A stretch of DNA of 10,312 nucleotides from Pseudomonadota bacterium (GCA_023416055.1 JAEZIH010000295.1:1-10312), one strand, 5' to 3'. Shown: positions 1 to 7,088, counted from the stretch's first letter. Program-made: numbers and translations. The notes: generated by a model not told the origin, from the letters alone.

Positions 1-1
1 G

Positions 2-78
2 TGGCGCACCCGACACGATTCGAACGTGTGACCTTTGCCTTCGGAGGGCAACGCTCTATCCAGCTGAGCTACGGGTGC
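2..78 (-). tRNA. tRNA-Arg (anticodon CCG)
   Basis: Read on the minus strand this folds as a complete 77-nt cloverleaf. The 7-bp acceptor stem is GCACCCG/CGGGTGC, followed by discriminator G and an encoded CCA (positions 4-2). The D stem is GCTC/GAGC, the anticodon stem TTGCC/GGCAA with loop CTCCGAA, and the T stem ACACG/CGTGT with the usual TTCGAAT loop. The anticodon CCG lies at positions 44-42 and reads the arginine codon CGG, a common codon in such a GC-rich genome. The gene is divergent from the DUF885 lipoprotein gene. Its 3' end lies at the window edge, so any terminator, or an integration site at the 3' end, cannot be judged here. Confidence 0.97.
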
Positions 79-106
79 GTCTGCGGCCGGGGCCGGGAGG
101 AAGGCC

Positions 107-133
107 TCTACAGCAGGAGCGGCCCGCCCTCAA
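107..133 (-). promoter_or_regulatory. Candidate promoter of the tRNA-Arg gene
   Basis: On the minus strand TTGAGG (133-128) is followed after 13 nt by GCTGTAGA (114-107). This partly fits the Caulobacter sigma-73 pattern TTGACGS, 10-14 nt, GCTANAWC. It would start transcription near 100, about 20 nt before the mature tRNA 5' end. The match is imperfect, so this rests as much on position as on sequence. Confidence 0.3.
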
Positions 134-151
134 TCCCGAATGCGCAGGCGC

Positions 152-179
152 TTGGCGAGTGGGGCGGCTGGGCCTAGCG
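152..179 (+). promoter_or_regulatory. Candidate promoter of the DUF885 lipoprotein gene
   Basis: TTGGCGA (152-158) resembles the sigma-73 -35 box TTGACGS. A weak -10 element (CCTAGCGT, 172-179) follows. Transcription would begin just before the Shine-Dalgarno-like GGGAGA at 197-202. The -10 match is poor and this is a tentative call. Confidence 0.25.
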
Positions 180-207
180 TGCGGCCGCTCACCGACGGGA
201 GAAACCG

Positions 208-1500
208 ATGCGCGCTTTCCTGATCAGCCTGCTGTGCCTGCTCGGCGCCTGCGCCACCGCCCCGGCGGCGGGGGCTCCCGACCCGTCCGGCGACAGCCTC
301 GACGCCATCGCCCGCGACTACGTCGCCCTGATCCTCGAGATCGGCGAGCACGAGGAGGGCTATGTCGACGCCTATTACGGGCCGGAGGAATGGGCCGCGG
401 CGGCGAAGGCCGACCCGCGCACGGTGCCCCAGCTGATCCAGGGCGCCGCCGCCCTGACCGAACGCCTCGAGGCCGTCTCCGCGGCGGGCGCCGATCCGGT
501 CGTGGCGCAGCGCAGGCAGTATCTGCTGGCCCACGTCTCGGCCGCTGCGGCCCGGCTGCGCATGATCTCGGGCGAGAAGATGGGCTTCGCCGACGAGGCC
601 GAGGCCCTGTTCGGCATCCGTCCTGAACTGCCGCCGCTGGCCAGCTTCGATCCGGTGCTGGCCGAGATCGACGCCCTGCTGCCCGGCGACGGCCCCCTGG
701 CCGACCGGGTCAACGAATTCCGTTCCCACTACGTCATTCCGCAGGACCGGCTGCAGGCGGTGATGGACGCCGCCATCGCCGAGTGCCGCCGCCGCACCGC
801 CCGGCACATCCGCCTGCCGGCGCACGAGAATTTCACGCTCGCCTTCGTCGGCGACAAGCCGTGGTCGGGGTACAACTACTACCAAGGGAATTCCCAGTCG
901 AAGATCGAGATCAACGCCGACTTCCCGATCTACACCGAGCGCGCCATCGATCTGGGCTGCCACGAGGGCTACCCCGGCCACCACGTCTACAACGCCCTGC
1001 TTGAGCAGACCTTCGTGCGCGGGCGCGGCTGGGTCGAGATGAGCGTCTATCCGCTGTTCTCGCCGATGAGCTTCGTGGCCGAGGGCAGCGCCAACTACGG
1101 CATCGACCTGGCCTTCCCCGGCGACGAGGGCCTGGCCTTCGAGCGCGAGGTGCTGTTCCCCCTGGCCGGTCTCGATCCCGCCACGGCCGAGAAGAAGGCC
1201 CGCCTCGGCGAGTTGACCCGGCGGCTGGCGCGGGCCGAATACACCATCGCCGACGCCTGGCTGGCCGGCCGCATCGACCGCGAGATCGCCATCGAACAGC
1301 TGATGAAATACAGCCTCGCCGACCGGGCCAAGGCGACCCAGCGTCTGCGCTTCATCGACACCTACCGCAGCTACATCATCAACTACGGCCTCGGCCGCGA
1401 CGTGGTGCAGGCGTGGGTCGAGGACCAGGGCGGCGACCGCTGGGCCGCCATGGAGCGGCTCCTGTCCAGCCAGATCCTGCCGGTGAACCTGGTCGACTAG
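208..1500 (+). CDS. DUF885-family lipoprotein, probable zinc metallopeptidase-like
   Basis: A 430-residue predicted lipoprotein. The N-terminus is a short hydrophobic signal peptide ending in the lipobox L12-G-A-C15, so the mature protein should be lipid-anchored at Cys15 and face the periplasm. The rest matches the DUF885 family. The HEGYPGHH motif at residues 252-259 is the family's hallmark, a relative of HExxH zinc motifs; Glu292 in EGSANYG is a likely further metal ligand, and an aromatic-rich segment with PWSGYNYY lies near residues 218-225. DUF885 proteins are thought to be metallopeptidases, but I know of no defined substrate. At 430 residues it is shorter than the roughly 550-600 usual for the family. 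The start is supported by GGGAGA at 197-202, 5 nt upstream, and by the signal peptide beginning directly at this Met. The gene is monocistronic, divergent from the tRNA and convergent with the SDR gene. The family call is firm; peptidase activity is inference. Confidence 0.9.
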   Translation: MRAFLISLLCLLGACATAPAAGAPDPSGDSLDAIARDYVALILEIGEHEEGYVDAYYGPEEWAAAAKADPRTVPQLIQGAAALTERLEAVSAAGADPVVAQRRQYLLAHVSAAAARLRMISGEKMGFADEAEALFGIRPELPPLASFDPVLAEIDALLPGDGPLADRVNEFRSHYVIPQDRLQAVMDAAIAECRRRTARHIRLPAHENFTLAFVGDKPWSGYNYYQGNSQSKIEINADFPIYTERAIDLGCHEGYPGHHVYNALLEQTFVRGRGWVEMSVYPLFSPMSFVAEGSANYGIDLAFPGDEGLAFEREVLFPLAGLDPATAEKKARLGELTRRLARAEYTIADAWLAGRIDREIAIEQLMKYSLADRAKATQRLRFIDTYRSYIINYGLGRDVVQAWVEDQGGDRWAAMERLLSSQILPVNLVD

Positions 1501-1507
1501 CGGCGAG

Positions 1508-1534
1508 CGGCCGGTGATCGGCGACGACCGGCCG
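1508..1534. terminator. Hairpin between convergent genes, possible bidirectional terminator
   Basis: CGGCCGGT (1508-1515) is perfectly complementary to ACCGGCCG (1527-1534), giving an 8-bp GC-rich stem with an 11-nt loop. It fills most of the 39-nt gap between the stop of the DUF885 gene (1500) and the stop of the SDR gene (1540), where a shared terminator would be expected. No T-run follows on the plus strand, so efficient intrinsic termination is uncertain. Confidence 0.45.
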
Positions 1535-1539
1535 GCCCT

Positions 1540-2322
1540 TCACTGCGCCAGCATGCCCCCGTCGATGCGGAACTCGGCCCCGGTGACGAATTTGCTCTCG
1601 TCCGAGGCGAGGTAGAGGACGCAGTACGCCACGTCGTCGGGCTCGCCGATGCGCTTCAGCGGAATGCCGCGCGCCAGCTTCTCGTGAGCCAGGCTCTCGT
1701 CGCCGCCGGCCATGGCGACGAAGGGGTCGAGGATCGGCGTCTTGATGAACACCGGGTGCACCGAATTGCAGCGCACGTTCCAGCCGGCTTTCGCCGCCTC
1801 CAGCGCCACGGTCTTGGTGTACATCCAGACAGCGGCCTTGGTGGCGTTGTAGGCCCCCATGCCCGGGGCGGCGGCGAGGCCGGCCACCGAGGAGATGTTG
1901 ACGATCGACCCGCCGCCAGCGGCGCGCAGGTGCGGCATGGCGTACTTGCAGCCGAACATGACGCTCTCGACATTGACCGCCTGAACCCGGCGCCAGTTCT
2001 CCAGCGTGTCCTGCTCGGCCCAGGCCATGTCGCCGCCGATGCCGGCGTTGTTGACCAGCACCGACAGGCCGCCCATGGCCGCCGCGGCCTGGTCGACCAC
2101 CGCCGCCCACTGCGCCTCGTCGGTGACGTCGTGGGCGAAGGCGAAGGCCGCCCCCGGCCGCGCCGCATTGATCTCGTCGGCCAGCGCCTGCACCCCGTCG
2201 AGGTTCAGATCCGTCAGGGCCACCTTCGCCCCTTCGCGGGCCAGCATCCGCGCCATGGCCTGGCCCAGGCCGCCCGCCGCGCCGGTGATCAGCGCCGCCT
2301 TGCCGGCGACCCGGCCGCTCAT
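1540..2322 (-). CDS. Classical SDR-family NAD(P)-dependent oxidoreductase
   Basis: A 260-residue cytosolic short-chain dehydrogenase/reductase of full classical length. The Rossmann cofactor motif TGAAGGLG is at 13-20. Asp38 at the end of the second strand (LTD) favours NAD over NADP. NNAG is at 91-94. The catalytic set is Asn118, Ser145, Tyr158 and Lys162, with the YNATK motif at 158-162. The C-terminal [11 protein letters not shown] at 246-256 is typical of the family. It should oxidise an alcohol or reduce a carbonyl; the substrate cannot be told from sequence. The start is set by the ATGA overlap with the upstream dehydratase gene: the frame stays open further upstream, but that reading runs antisense-like through the dehydratase gene. 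The overlap implies translational coupling. It ends convergent with the DUF885 gene. The superfamily is certain; any specific enzyme name would be a guess. Confidence 0.95.
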   Translation of the reverse strand: MSGRVAGKAALITGAAGGLGQAMARMLAREGAKVALTDLNLDGVQALADEINAARPGAAFAFAHDVTDEAQWAAVVDQAAAAMGGLSVLVNNAGIGGDMAWAEQDTLENWRRVQAVNVESVMFGCKYAMPHLRAAGGGSIVNISSVAGLAAAPGMGAYNATKAAVWMYTKTVALEAAKAGWNVRCNSVHPVFIKTPILDPFVAMAGGDESLAHEKLARGIPLKRIGEPDDVAYCVLYLASDESKFVTGAEFRIDGGMLAQ

Positions 2323-2618
2323 TTCGCCCCCATGGCCGCGGCGGCGGCGTCGATGAAGCGGGCCATGTCGAGGTCCCGCTGCGTCACCCCGCCGGCGTCG
2401 TGGGTGGTCAGCACCACCTCGACGCGGTTGTAGACATTGAACCATTCCGGATGGTGGTCGACCTTGTCGGCGTACAGGGCCACCCGGGTCATGAAGCCGA
2501 AGGCCGTATTGAAGTCGGCGAACTCCAGCTTGCGCGCGATCGCCGGCCGCTCGCCGGGATGGGCGCTCCACGCAGGGAGCCCCGCGAGCACCTGCCCGAC
2601 CTCCAGTCGCTCGACCAT
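2319..2618 (-). CDS. phhB: 4a-hydroxytetrahydrobiopterin (pterin-4a-carbinolamine) dehydratase
   Basis: A 99-residue protein of normal family length that dehydrates 4a-hydroxytetrahydropterin to quinonoid dihydropterin, the first step in recycling the cofactor after aromatic amino acid hydroxylation. The signature is intact: DHHPEW at 54-59 (His55, His56, Pro57 and Trp59 around the active site), then a TTH motif ending at His73 and GVTQRD (77-82) with Thr79 and Asp82. A strong Shine-Dalgarno GGGGAGG (2630-2624) sits 5 nt before the ATG. Its TGA stop overlaps the SDR start as ATGA, so the two are almost certainly cotranscribed and coupled. No phenylalanine hydroxylase gene lies within the window, so the pterin-dependent partner is elsewhere or this is a general pterin-protecting enzyme. 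The family assignment is firm; the symbol phhB follows usual bacterial naming. Confidence 0.93.
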   Translation of the reverse strand: MVERLEVGQVLAGLPAWSAHPGERPAIARKLEFADFNTAFGFMTRVALYADKVDHHPEWFNVYNRVEVVLTTHDAGGVTQRDLDMARFIDAAAAAMGAK

Positions 2619-2639
2619 CTGCGCCTCCCCAATGCCGTC

Positions 2640-2657
2640 GCCGCGCCCGCGCGCGGC
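2640..2657 (-). promoter_or_regulatory. Hairpin in the 5' leader of the dehydratase/SDR unit
   Basis: GCCGCGC (2640-2646) and GCGCGGC (2651-2657) form a perfect 7-bp GC-only stem with a 4-nt loop. It lies about 10 nt upstream of the Shine-Dalgarno at 2630-2624. If transcription starts near 2657, as the upstream promoter candidate suggests, the hairpin would cap the mRNA 5' end and could stabilise it. The function is inferred. Confidence 0.35.
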
Positions 2658-2663
2658 ACGACC

Positions 2664-2692
2664 GGCCTATCCCGAGCGACCCGCGCCGACAA
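2664..2692 (-). promoter_or_regulatory. Candidate sigma-73-type promoter for phhB-SDR
   Basis: On the minus strand TTGTCGG (2692-2686) matches the Caulobacter -35 consensus TTGACGS at six of seven positions. After a 14-nt spacer, within the accepted 10-14 nt, comes GATAGGCC (2671-2664), a partial match to GCTANAWC. The transcript would begin near 2657, some 40 nt before the dehydratase ATG. It lies in the 144-nt region shared with the divergent Crp-type regulator gene. Confidence 0.4.
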
Positions 2693-2724
2693 GCGCCGGC
2701 GAGCAGGAACGCCGTGCGAAGCTT

Positions 2725-2737
2725 GGGCGTTATGCCC
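2725..2737. promoter_or_regulatory. Short inverted repeat upstream of the Crp-type gene
   Basis: GGGC (2725-2728) and GCCC (2734-2737) flank GTTAT, 25 nt upstream of the Crp-type regulator ATG. It could be an operator half-site pair, for instance for autoregulation, but four-base arms are common by chance in DNA this GC-rich. It does not resemble the TTGAT-N4-ATCAA FNR site. I see no convincing -35/-10 pair for the plus-strand gene in this region. Confidence 0.15.
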
Positions 2738-2762
2738 GCCGGACGAGAGACGGAGCGCGCAG

Positions 2763-3467
2763 ATGGACAATCTATGGATCGCCGCCCTCGACCCCTCCGA
2801 CCGGCGGCGGCTGGAGCCGCATCTGCGCGAGCGGCCCTTCGCCCAGGGCCAGATGCTCTACGACGCCGGCGAGGCCGTCGACGAGGTGTGGTTCCCGATG
2901 AGCGGCGTGGTCTCGCTGATGACCATGGTCGACGACGAGCGCATGGTCGAGACCGCCGCCATCGGCCGCGAGGGACTGGTCGGGGTGACCTGCGGCCCGC
3001 TCAACGCCCGCGCCGCCAGCCGCGCCATCGCGCAGGTCGATGGCGTCTCGGCCTGCTGCCCGGCGGATGTCTTCGGCGAGGCGCTGGAGCGCAGCGAGGC
3101 CATGCGCGTGGCGCTGGCCAGATTCACCGAGAGCCTGTTCGCCCAGGTGCAACAGACCGCCGCCTGCAACGCCCAGCACCGGCTGGACGAGCGGCTGGCC
3201 CGCTGGCTGCTGACCATCCACGACCGCGCCGACGCCGACCGCTTCGCCCTCACCCAGGCCGACATCGCCGGCATGCTGGGGGTGCGCCGCGCCACTGTGT
3301 CGGAGGTCGGCTCGGCGCTGGAGGACAAGGGGCTGATCCGCCGCGGCCGCGGCTGGGTCGAGGTGCTGGACCGCCCCAGGCTCGAGCGCGCCTCGTGCGG
3401 CTGTTACGCACTGATGCGGGGGGTGATGCAGGACCTCGGCGTGCCGCGTCCAGCGGCCGGACGCTGA
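2763..3467 (+). CDS. Crp/Fnr-family transcriptional regulator
   Basis: A 234-residue cytosolic regulator with the two-domain Crp/Fnr layout. Residues about 15-125 form the cyclic-nucleotide-binding-like beta-roll, including FPMSGVVSLM at 44-53 and the IGREGLVG turn at 67-74. A dimer helix follows (about 110-150). The winged helix-turn-helix spans about 160-205: LTQADIAGMLGV (163-174), recognition helix RRATVSEVGSALEDKG (175-190), then the wing LIRRGRGWVEV. The C-terminal SCGCY (211-215) is a recurring feature of an alphaproteobacterial subgroup. The six cysteines (77, 98, 99, 135, 212, 214) lack the N-terminal FNR iron-sulphur spacing, so oxygen sensing of the FNR kind is not indicated; the effector is unknown. 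The start has GGAG at 2752-2755, 7 nt upstream. The frame is open further upstream but crosses the divergent gene. It lies 40 nt before the next gene and may head the block to 7086. Confidence 0.92.
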   Translation: MDNLWIAALDPSDRRRLEPHLRERPFAQGQMLYDAGEAVDEVWFPMSGVVSLMTMVDDERMVETAAIGREGLVGVTCGPLNARAASRAIAQVDGVSACCPADVFGEALERSEAMRVALARFTESLFAQVQQTAACNAQHRLDERLARWLLTIHDRADADRFALTQADIAGMLGVRRATVSEVGSALEDKGLIRRGRGWVEVLDRPRLERASCGCYALMRGVMQDLGVPRPAAGR

Positions 3468-3507
3468 CGACTTTGCAGCACGCCGTTTTCCGGGGAAGTA
3501 TCGGCGC

Positions 3508-4221
3508 ATGACCGACGCTCCCCCGCCGTCCGCGCCGCTTCCCGATGCGGACCCCCGGCCCGCCCGCCGCCTCCGCCTGCCGGCGTGGACGGCCCGCGCT
3601 GTCTTCGAGGCGGTCCTGATCGTCTTCTCGGTGGTGCTGGCCCTGGCGGCCAGCGGCTGGGGCGAGGATCTCCGCACCGCGGCCCGCGTGGAGGACATGC
3701 GCGGCTTCCTCGCCGCCGAGATCCGTCAGAACCGGGCCAGCCTGCAGAGCCCGGAACTGCTGCCGCACCACGAGGACCTGAAGCGGAAGTTCGGACGCGC
3801 CGCGGGCCGTCAGGCGGATCCCGTCGACGCGGAGGCGACGCGCATCGCCATGCAGAGCCTGTTCGACACCGGCCTGCATCCGCCCGAGCTGCGCGACGCC
3901 GTATGGACCAGCGTCAGCCAGGGCGACCTGATCGAGCACATGGCGTTCGAGGAGATCTTCGCCCTCGCCGAGGCCTACAAGGCGCAGCGCGAGCTCGAGG
4001 ACTGGACCGACCAGGCCGCCGAGGCCGCCCTCTCCCTGTTGGACATGCTGGACGATCCACGCGCCGCCAAGCTGCGCCTGACGCGGATGACGCTGCTGCT
4101 CGAGGACGTGGCCAGTCGCGAGCGGCGGCTGATCGCCCTCTACGACCGCGCCCTCGCCCGCCTCGAGGGCGAAGCCCCCGCGACCGCGAGGCGTGGTGAC
4201 GCCGCGCCCGCGACCCGCTAG
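3508..4221 (+). CDS. Single-pass membrane protein of unknown function
   Basis: A 237-residue protein I cannot name. A proline-rich, basic N-terminal tail (1-30) precedes one hydrophobic helix at about 31-50 (FEAVLIVFSVVLALAA), then WGED and a long, charged, mainly helical region to the end with an alanine-rich tail. By the positive-inside rule the N-terminus should be cytosolic and the bulk periplasmic. The pattern of a single helix containing IVFSVVLAL, followed by a tryptophan and an acidic/basic helix, resembles the DUF6090-like single-pass proteins, which have no known role; this is resemblance only. GGGGAAG at 3492-3498 lies 9 nt before the ATG. It follows the Crp-type gene by 40 nt and precedes ubiE by 9 nt, so cotranscription is likely. 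No catalytic motif is visible. Confidence 0.8.
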   Translation: MTDAPPPSAPLPDADPRPARRLRLPAWTARAVFEAVLIVFSVVLALAASGWGEDLRTAARVEDMRGFLAAEIRQNRASLQSPELLPHHEDLKRKFGRAAGRQADPVDAEATRIAMQSLFDTGLHPPELRDAVWTSVSQGDLIEHMAFEEIFALAEAYKAQRELEDWTDQAAEAALSLLDMLDDPRAAKLRLTRMTLLLEDVASRERRLIALYDRALARLEGEAPATARRGDAAPATR

Positions 4222-4230
4222 ACGCAGCCC

Positions 4231-5007
4231 ATGACCGACGCCGCCCCCCCCTCCGGCAAGACCTCGTCCTTCGGCTTCCGCGACGTCGACGCGCGGGAAA
4301 AGGTGCAGATGGTCCGAGGCGTCTTCGACAGCGTCGCCTCCAACTACGACCTGATGAACGACCTGATGAGCGCGGGCGTGCACCGGCTCTGGAAGGACGC
4401 GGCGGCGGCCAAGCTGAACCCGCGTCCGGGCGAAACCATCCTCGACGTCGCGGGCGGCACCGGCGACATGGCCCGGCGCTATGCGAAGATGGCGCGCGCG
4501 GCTCAAAACCGGCGCGGCGGGGCCGACGCTTCGGTGATCGTGCTCGACTACAACGCCGAGATGATCATGGCCGGGGTCGACAAGGGCGGCGAGCCGGAGA
4601 TGAGCTGGAGCGTCGGCGACGCCATGGCCCTGCCGCTGCCGGACGCCTCGGTCGCCGCCAATTCGATCAGCTTCGGCATCCGCAACGTGGCCGACATCCC
4701 CCAGGCCCTGCGCGAGGCGCGGCGGGTGCTGAAGCCCGGCGGCCGCTTCCTGTGTCTGGAGTTCTCGCGTCCGATCGCCGGCTCGATCCGCAAGGCCTAC
4801 GACGCCTGGTCCTTCCACGCCATTCCGCGCATCGGCCAGTGGGTGGCCAGGGATCGCGACAGCTACCAGTACCTGGTGGAGAGCATCCGCCGCTTCCCCG
4901 ACCAGTCGACCTTCAGGGCGATGATCGAGGAGGCCGGATTCAGCCGCGTCTCGGTGACCAACCTGTCCGGCGGAGTGGCCGCCATTCACTTCGGGTGGGC
5001 GATCTGA
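4231..5007 (+). CDS. ubiE: Ubiquinone/menaquinone biosynthesis C-methyltransferase UbiE
   Basis: A 258-residue SAM-dependent methyltransferase that C-methylates the benzoquinol ring in ubiquinone synthesis (and demethylmenaquinol where menaquinone is made), acting at the inner face of the membrane. Both UbiE/COQ5 signatures are present: the N-terminal [17 protein letters not shown] at 39-55 and [14 protein letters not shown] at about 166-179. The SAM-binding motif I is LDVAGGTGD at 71-79, with LDYN as the acidic end of strand 2. Length fits the family, with a small basic insertion ([10 protein letters not shown]) between motif I and strand 2. The start lies 9 nt after the previous stop; no strong Shine-Dalgarno is seen, which is compatible with coupling. 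Its last 13 nt overlap the proposed ubiB GTG start. The assignment is secure. Confidence 0.97.
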   Translation: MTDAAPPSGKTSSFGFRDVDAREKVQMVRGVFDSVASNYDLMNDLMSAGVHRLWKDAAAAKLNPRPGETILDVAGGTGDMARRYAKMARAAQNRRGGADASVIVLDYNAEMIMAGVDKGGEPEMSWSVGDAMALPLPDASVAANSISFGIRNVADIPQALREARRVLKPGGRFLCLEFSRPIAGSIRKAYDAWSFHAIPRIGQWVARDRDSYQYLVESIRRFPDQSTFRAMIEEAGFSRVSVTNLSGGVAAIHFGWAI

Positions 5008-6593
5008 CCCGGCGCATCGATCCCGCCACGCCCCCGCCGCCGCCGGCCACAGTCCCCGTGCGCCATCCGGTGGACGCCCTCGTGCGCCTGCTGGGCTGGG
5101 GCTGGGTGCTGGTCCGCCACGACGCCCTGCTGCCGCGTGAGATCACCCCCCTGCTGCCGGTCTGGATCCGCTGGATCGCGCATCTCCTGCACGCCTTCGC
5201 CGGCCGCGAGGGCAGGGCGGGGCGGCCGGGTCAGCGACTGGGCAAGGCCTTCGAACACCTCGGCCCGGTGGCCATCAAGCTGGGGCAGGTGCTGGCTACC
5301 CGCGCCGACATCTTCGGCGTCGAGTTCGCCCGCGATCTCGGCCGGCTGAAGGACGCCCTCGCGCCCTTCCCGGTCGAGCAGGCCCGGCGCGAGATCGAGC
5401 GTTCGCTGGGCCGTTCCGTCGAGTCGCTGTTCACCGACTTCGGCGCCCCCGTGGCCGCCGCCTCCCTCGCCCAAGCCCATCCGGCCACCCTGGCGGACGG
5501 CCGCCGCGTGGCGGTCAAGGTGCTGCGCCCCGGGGTCGAGCGGCGCGTGGCCCAGGGCCTCGACTCGATGCGCCTCGCCGCCCGTCTGGCGGTCCGCTTC
5601 GTGGTCCCGGCCCGGCGGCTGGAGCCCGCGGCCTTCGTCGAGACCATCGCCCGCGCCCTGACGCTTGAGCTGGACATGCGGCTCGAGGCCGCCGCCGCCT
5701 CCGAGCTGCGCGACATCATGGAGCGGGCGCGCGACACGGGCGGCAGCCACATGACCGCCCCGGCGGTGATCTGGGACGGGGTCGGCAAGCGGGTGCTGAC
5801 GCTCGAATGGGCCCCCGGTCTGCCGATGACCGACCCGGCCGCCGTGGAGCAGGCCGGCCTCGACCGCAACGCCCTCGCCGACCACGTCGTCCAGGCCTTC
5901 CTGACCCAGGCCCTCGATTACGGCGCCTTCCACGCCGACCTGCACGAGGGGAACCTGTTCTGCCACGCCCCGGCCGAACTCACCGCCATCGACTTCGGCA
6001 TCGTCGGGCGCCTCGGTCCGGCCGAGCGGCGCTACCTGGCCGAAATCCTGTGGGGCTTCCTGAGCCGGGACTACGACCGCATCGCGCGAGTGCATTTCGA
6101 GGCCGGCTACGTGCCGCCGGAGCACTCGGTCGAGGCCTTCGCCCAGGCCCTGCGCGCCGTCGGCGAACCGGTCATCGGCAAGCAGGCGTCGCAGGTGTCG
6201 ATGGGCCGGCTGCTGGGCCAGCTGTTCGAGATCACCGCCCTGTTCGACATGCACCTGCGGCCGGAACTGATCCTGCTCCAGAAGACCATGGTCTCGGTCG
6301 AGGGCGTGGCCCGCCGGCTGAATCCCGACCACGATCTGTGGGCCGCCGCCCAGCCGGTGGTCGAGCGCTGGATCCGTCGCGAGCTGGGTCCCCAGGCCCA
6401 GGTGCGCGACGCCCTCGAGGAGCTGCGCGCCACGCTCAAGGCCCTGTCGCGCCTCGCCCAGCACCCGCCCGAGCCCCGCACCGTGGTGGTGCGCGAGGTG
6501 CGCTCGCCCGCGTGGCTGGCGTTCGGCGTGGCCTTCGCCGCCCTCGCCGCCGGCGCCGCCCTCGTTCTGTCGCTTTGGCCCGCCATCGTCTGA
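4995..6593 (+). CDS. ubiB: UbiB, ubiquinone biosynthesis ABC1/ADCK-family kinase-like protein
   Basis: A 532-residue member of the UbiB/ADCK (Coq8) atypical kinase family, an ATPase needed for ubiquinone synthesis; the older label of 2-polyprenylphenol 6-hydroxylase is no longer accepted for its chemistry. Using GTG 4995 as residue 1, the family motifs are KLGQ (95-98, the KxGQ element that occludes the active site), the alanine-rich loop AAAS (154-157), VAVK with Lys175, an acidic ELDMRLEA segment, HADLHEGN (313-320) and DFG (333-335). A hydrophobic segment at the extreme C-terminus should anchor it in the inner membrane. No ATG is available: GTG 4995, overlapping ubiE by 13 nt, gives the expected length and suits coupling, but has no Shine-Dalgarno. 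GTG at 5058 or 5070 would drop a proline-rich start. The family is certain; the start is not. Confidence 0.93.
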   Translation: MGDLTRRIDPATPPPPPATVPVRHPVDALVRLLGWGWVLVRHDALLPREITPLLPVWIRWIAHLLHAFAGREGRAGRPGQRLGKAFEHLGPVAIKLGQVLATRADIFGVEFARDLGRLKDALAPFPVEQARREIERSLGRSVESLFTDFGAPVAAASLAQAHPATLADGRRVAVKVLRPGVERRVAQGLDSMRLAARLAVRFVVPARRLEPAAFVETIARALTLELDMRLEAAAASELRDIMERARDTGGSHMTAPAVIWDGVGKRVLTLEWAPGLPMTDPAAVEQAGLDRNALADHVVQAFLTQALDYGAFHADLHEGNLFCHAPAELTAIDFGIVGRLGPAERRYLAEILWGFLSRDYDRIARVHFEAGYVPPEHSVEAFAQALRAVGEPVIGKQASQVSMGRLLGQLFEITALFDMHLRPELILLQKTMVSVEGVARRLNPDHDLWAAAQPVVERWIRRELGPQAQVRDALEELRATLKALSRLAQHPPEPRTVVVREVRSPAWLAFGVAFAALAAGAALVLSLWPAIV

Positions 6594-6615
6594 GCCCGTC
6601 CAACGGAGACGACCC

Positions 6616-7086
6616 ATGAAGCCTCTGCTGATCGCCGCCGCCGTCCTCCTCGCCGTCCCCGCCGCCGCCCACGCCCAGGTGGCCGCCGGCACGGTGCCCA
6701 ACACCTTCGACGACCCCGCCGCCCGCACCCAGGCGGCGCAACAGCCCCGTCCCGCCCCTGCGCCCGCCCAGCCGGCGGTCTCGTCCACCCCGGCCAATGC
6801 GGACTCCGAAGAGGTGCTGCGCGACATCATCGCCGGCCTGCAGGCGGGTGAACTGGACTACGGCCGCTTCACGGAGACCCTCGCCGCCGCCGTGCGCGAG
6901 CAGGAAGAGGTGGTCACGCCGCTGGTGCAGGGCTTCGGCCCCCTGATCACCGTCTCCTTCGCCGGCAGCCGGGACGACATCGACATCTACAACGCCACCT
7001 TCGCCAACGCCTCCACCCAGTGGCTGATCGGCGTCAATGACGAGGGCAAGGTCTCGGCCATGCTGTTCCGTCCGGCCGAGGAATAG
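6616..7086 (+). CDS. Small secreted protein of unknown function
   Basis: A 156-residue predicted periplasmic protein. Residues 1-20 are a classical signal peptide with cleavage expected after AHA20 and before Gln21. A disordered proline/alanine/glutamine stretch follows (about 21-62), then a compact domain from about 63. Its end, with GFGPLITVSFAG (106-117), IYNATF (124-129) and the WLIGVNDEGKVSAMLFRP strands (136-153), looks like the small alpha/beta module found beside beta-lactamase-like serine hydrolases in related bacteria, where it has no known chemistry. That likeness is from memory of the pattern and is tentative. GGAGA at 6605-6609 sits 6 nt before the ATG. It starts 22 nt after ubiB and may be the last gene of that transcription unit; it is convergent with the yihY-type gene. 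Confidence 0.82.
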   Translation: MKPLLIAAAVLLAVPAAAHAQVAAGTVPNTFDDPAARTQAAQQPRPAPAPAQPAVSSTPANADSEEVLRDIIAGLQAGELDYGRFTETLAAAVREQEEVVTPLVQGFGPLITVSFAGSRDDIDIYNATFANASTQWLIGVNDEGKVSAMLFRPAEE

Positions 7087-7088
7087 AC

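Noticed and set aside
2323..2571. Upstream extension of the SDR
   Set aside because: The added sequence is a frame-shifted reading of the dehydratase gene; the ATGA overlap start gives an exact classical SDR N-terminus.
2400..2762. Upstream extension of the Crp-type regulator
   Set aside because: The frame is open to 2400 but crosses the divergent dehydratase gene; ATG 2763 has a GGAG 7 nt upstream and gives the normal family length.
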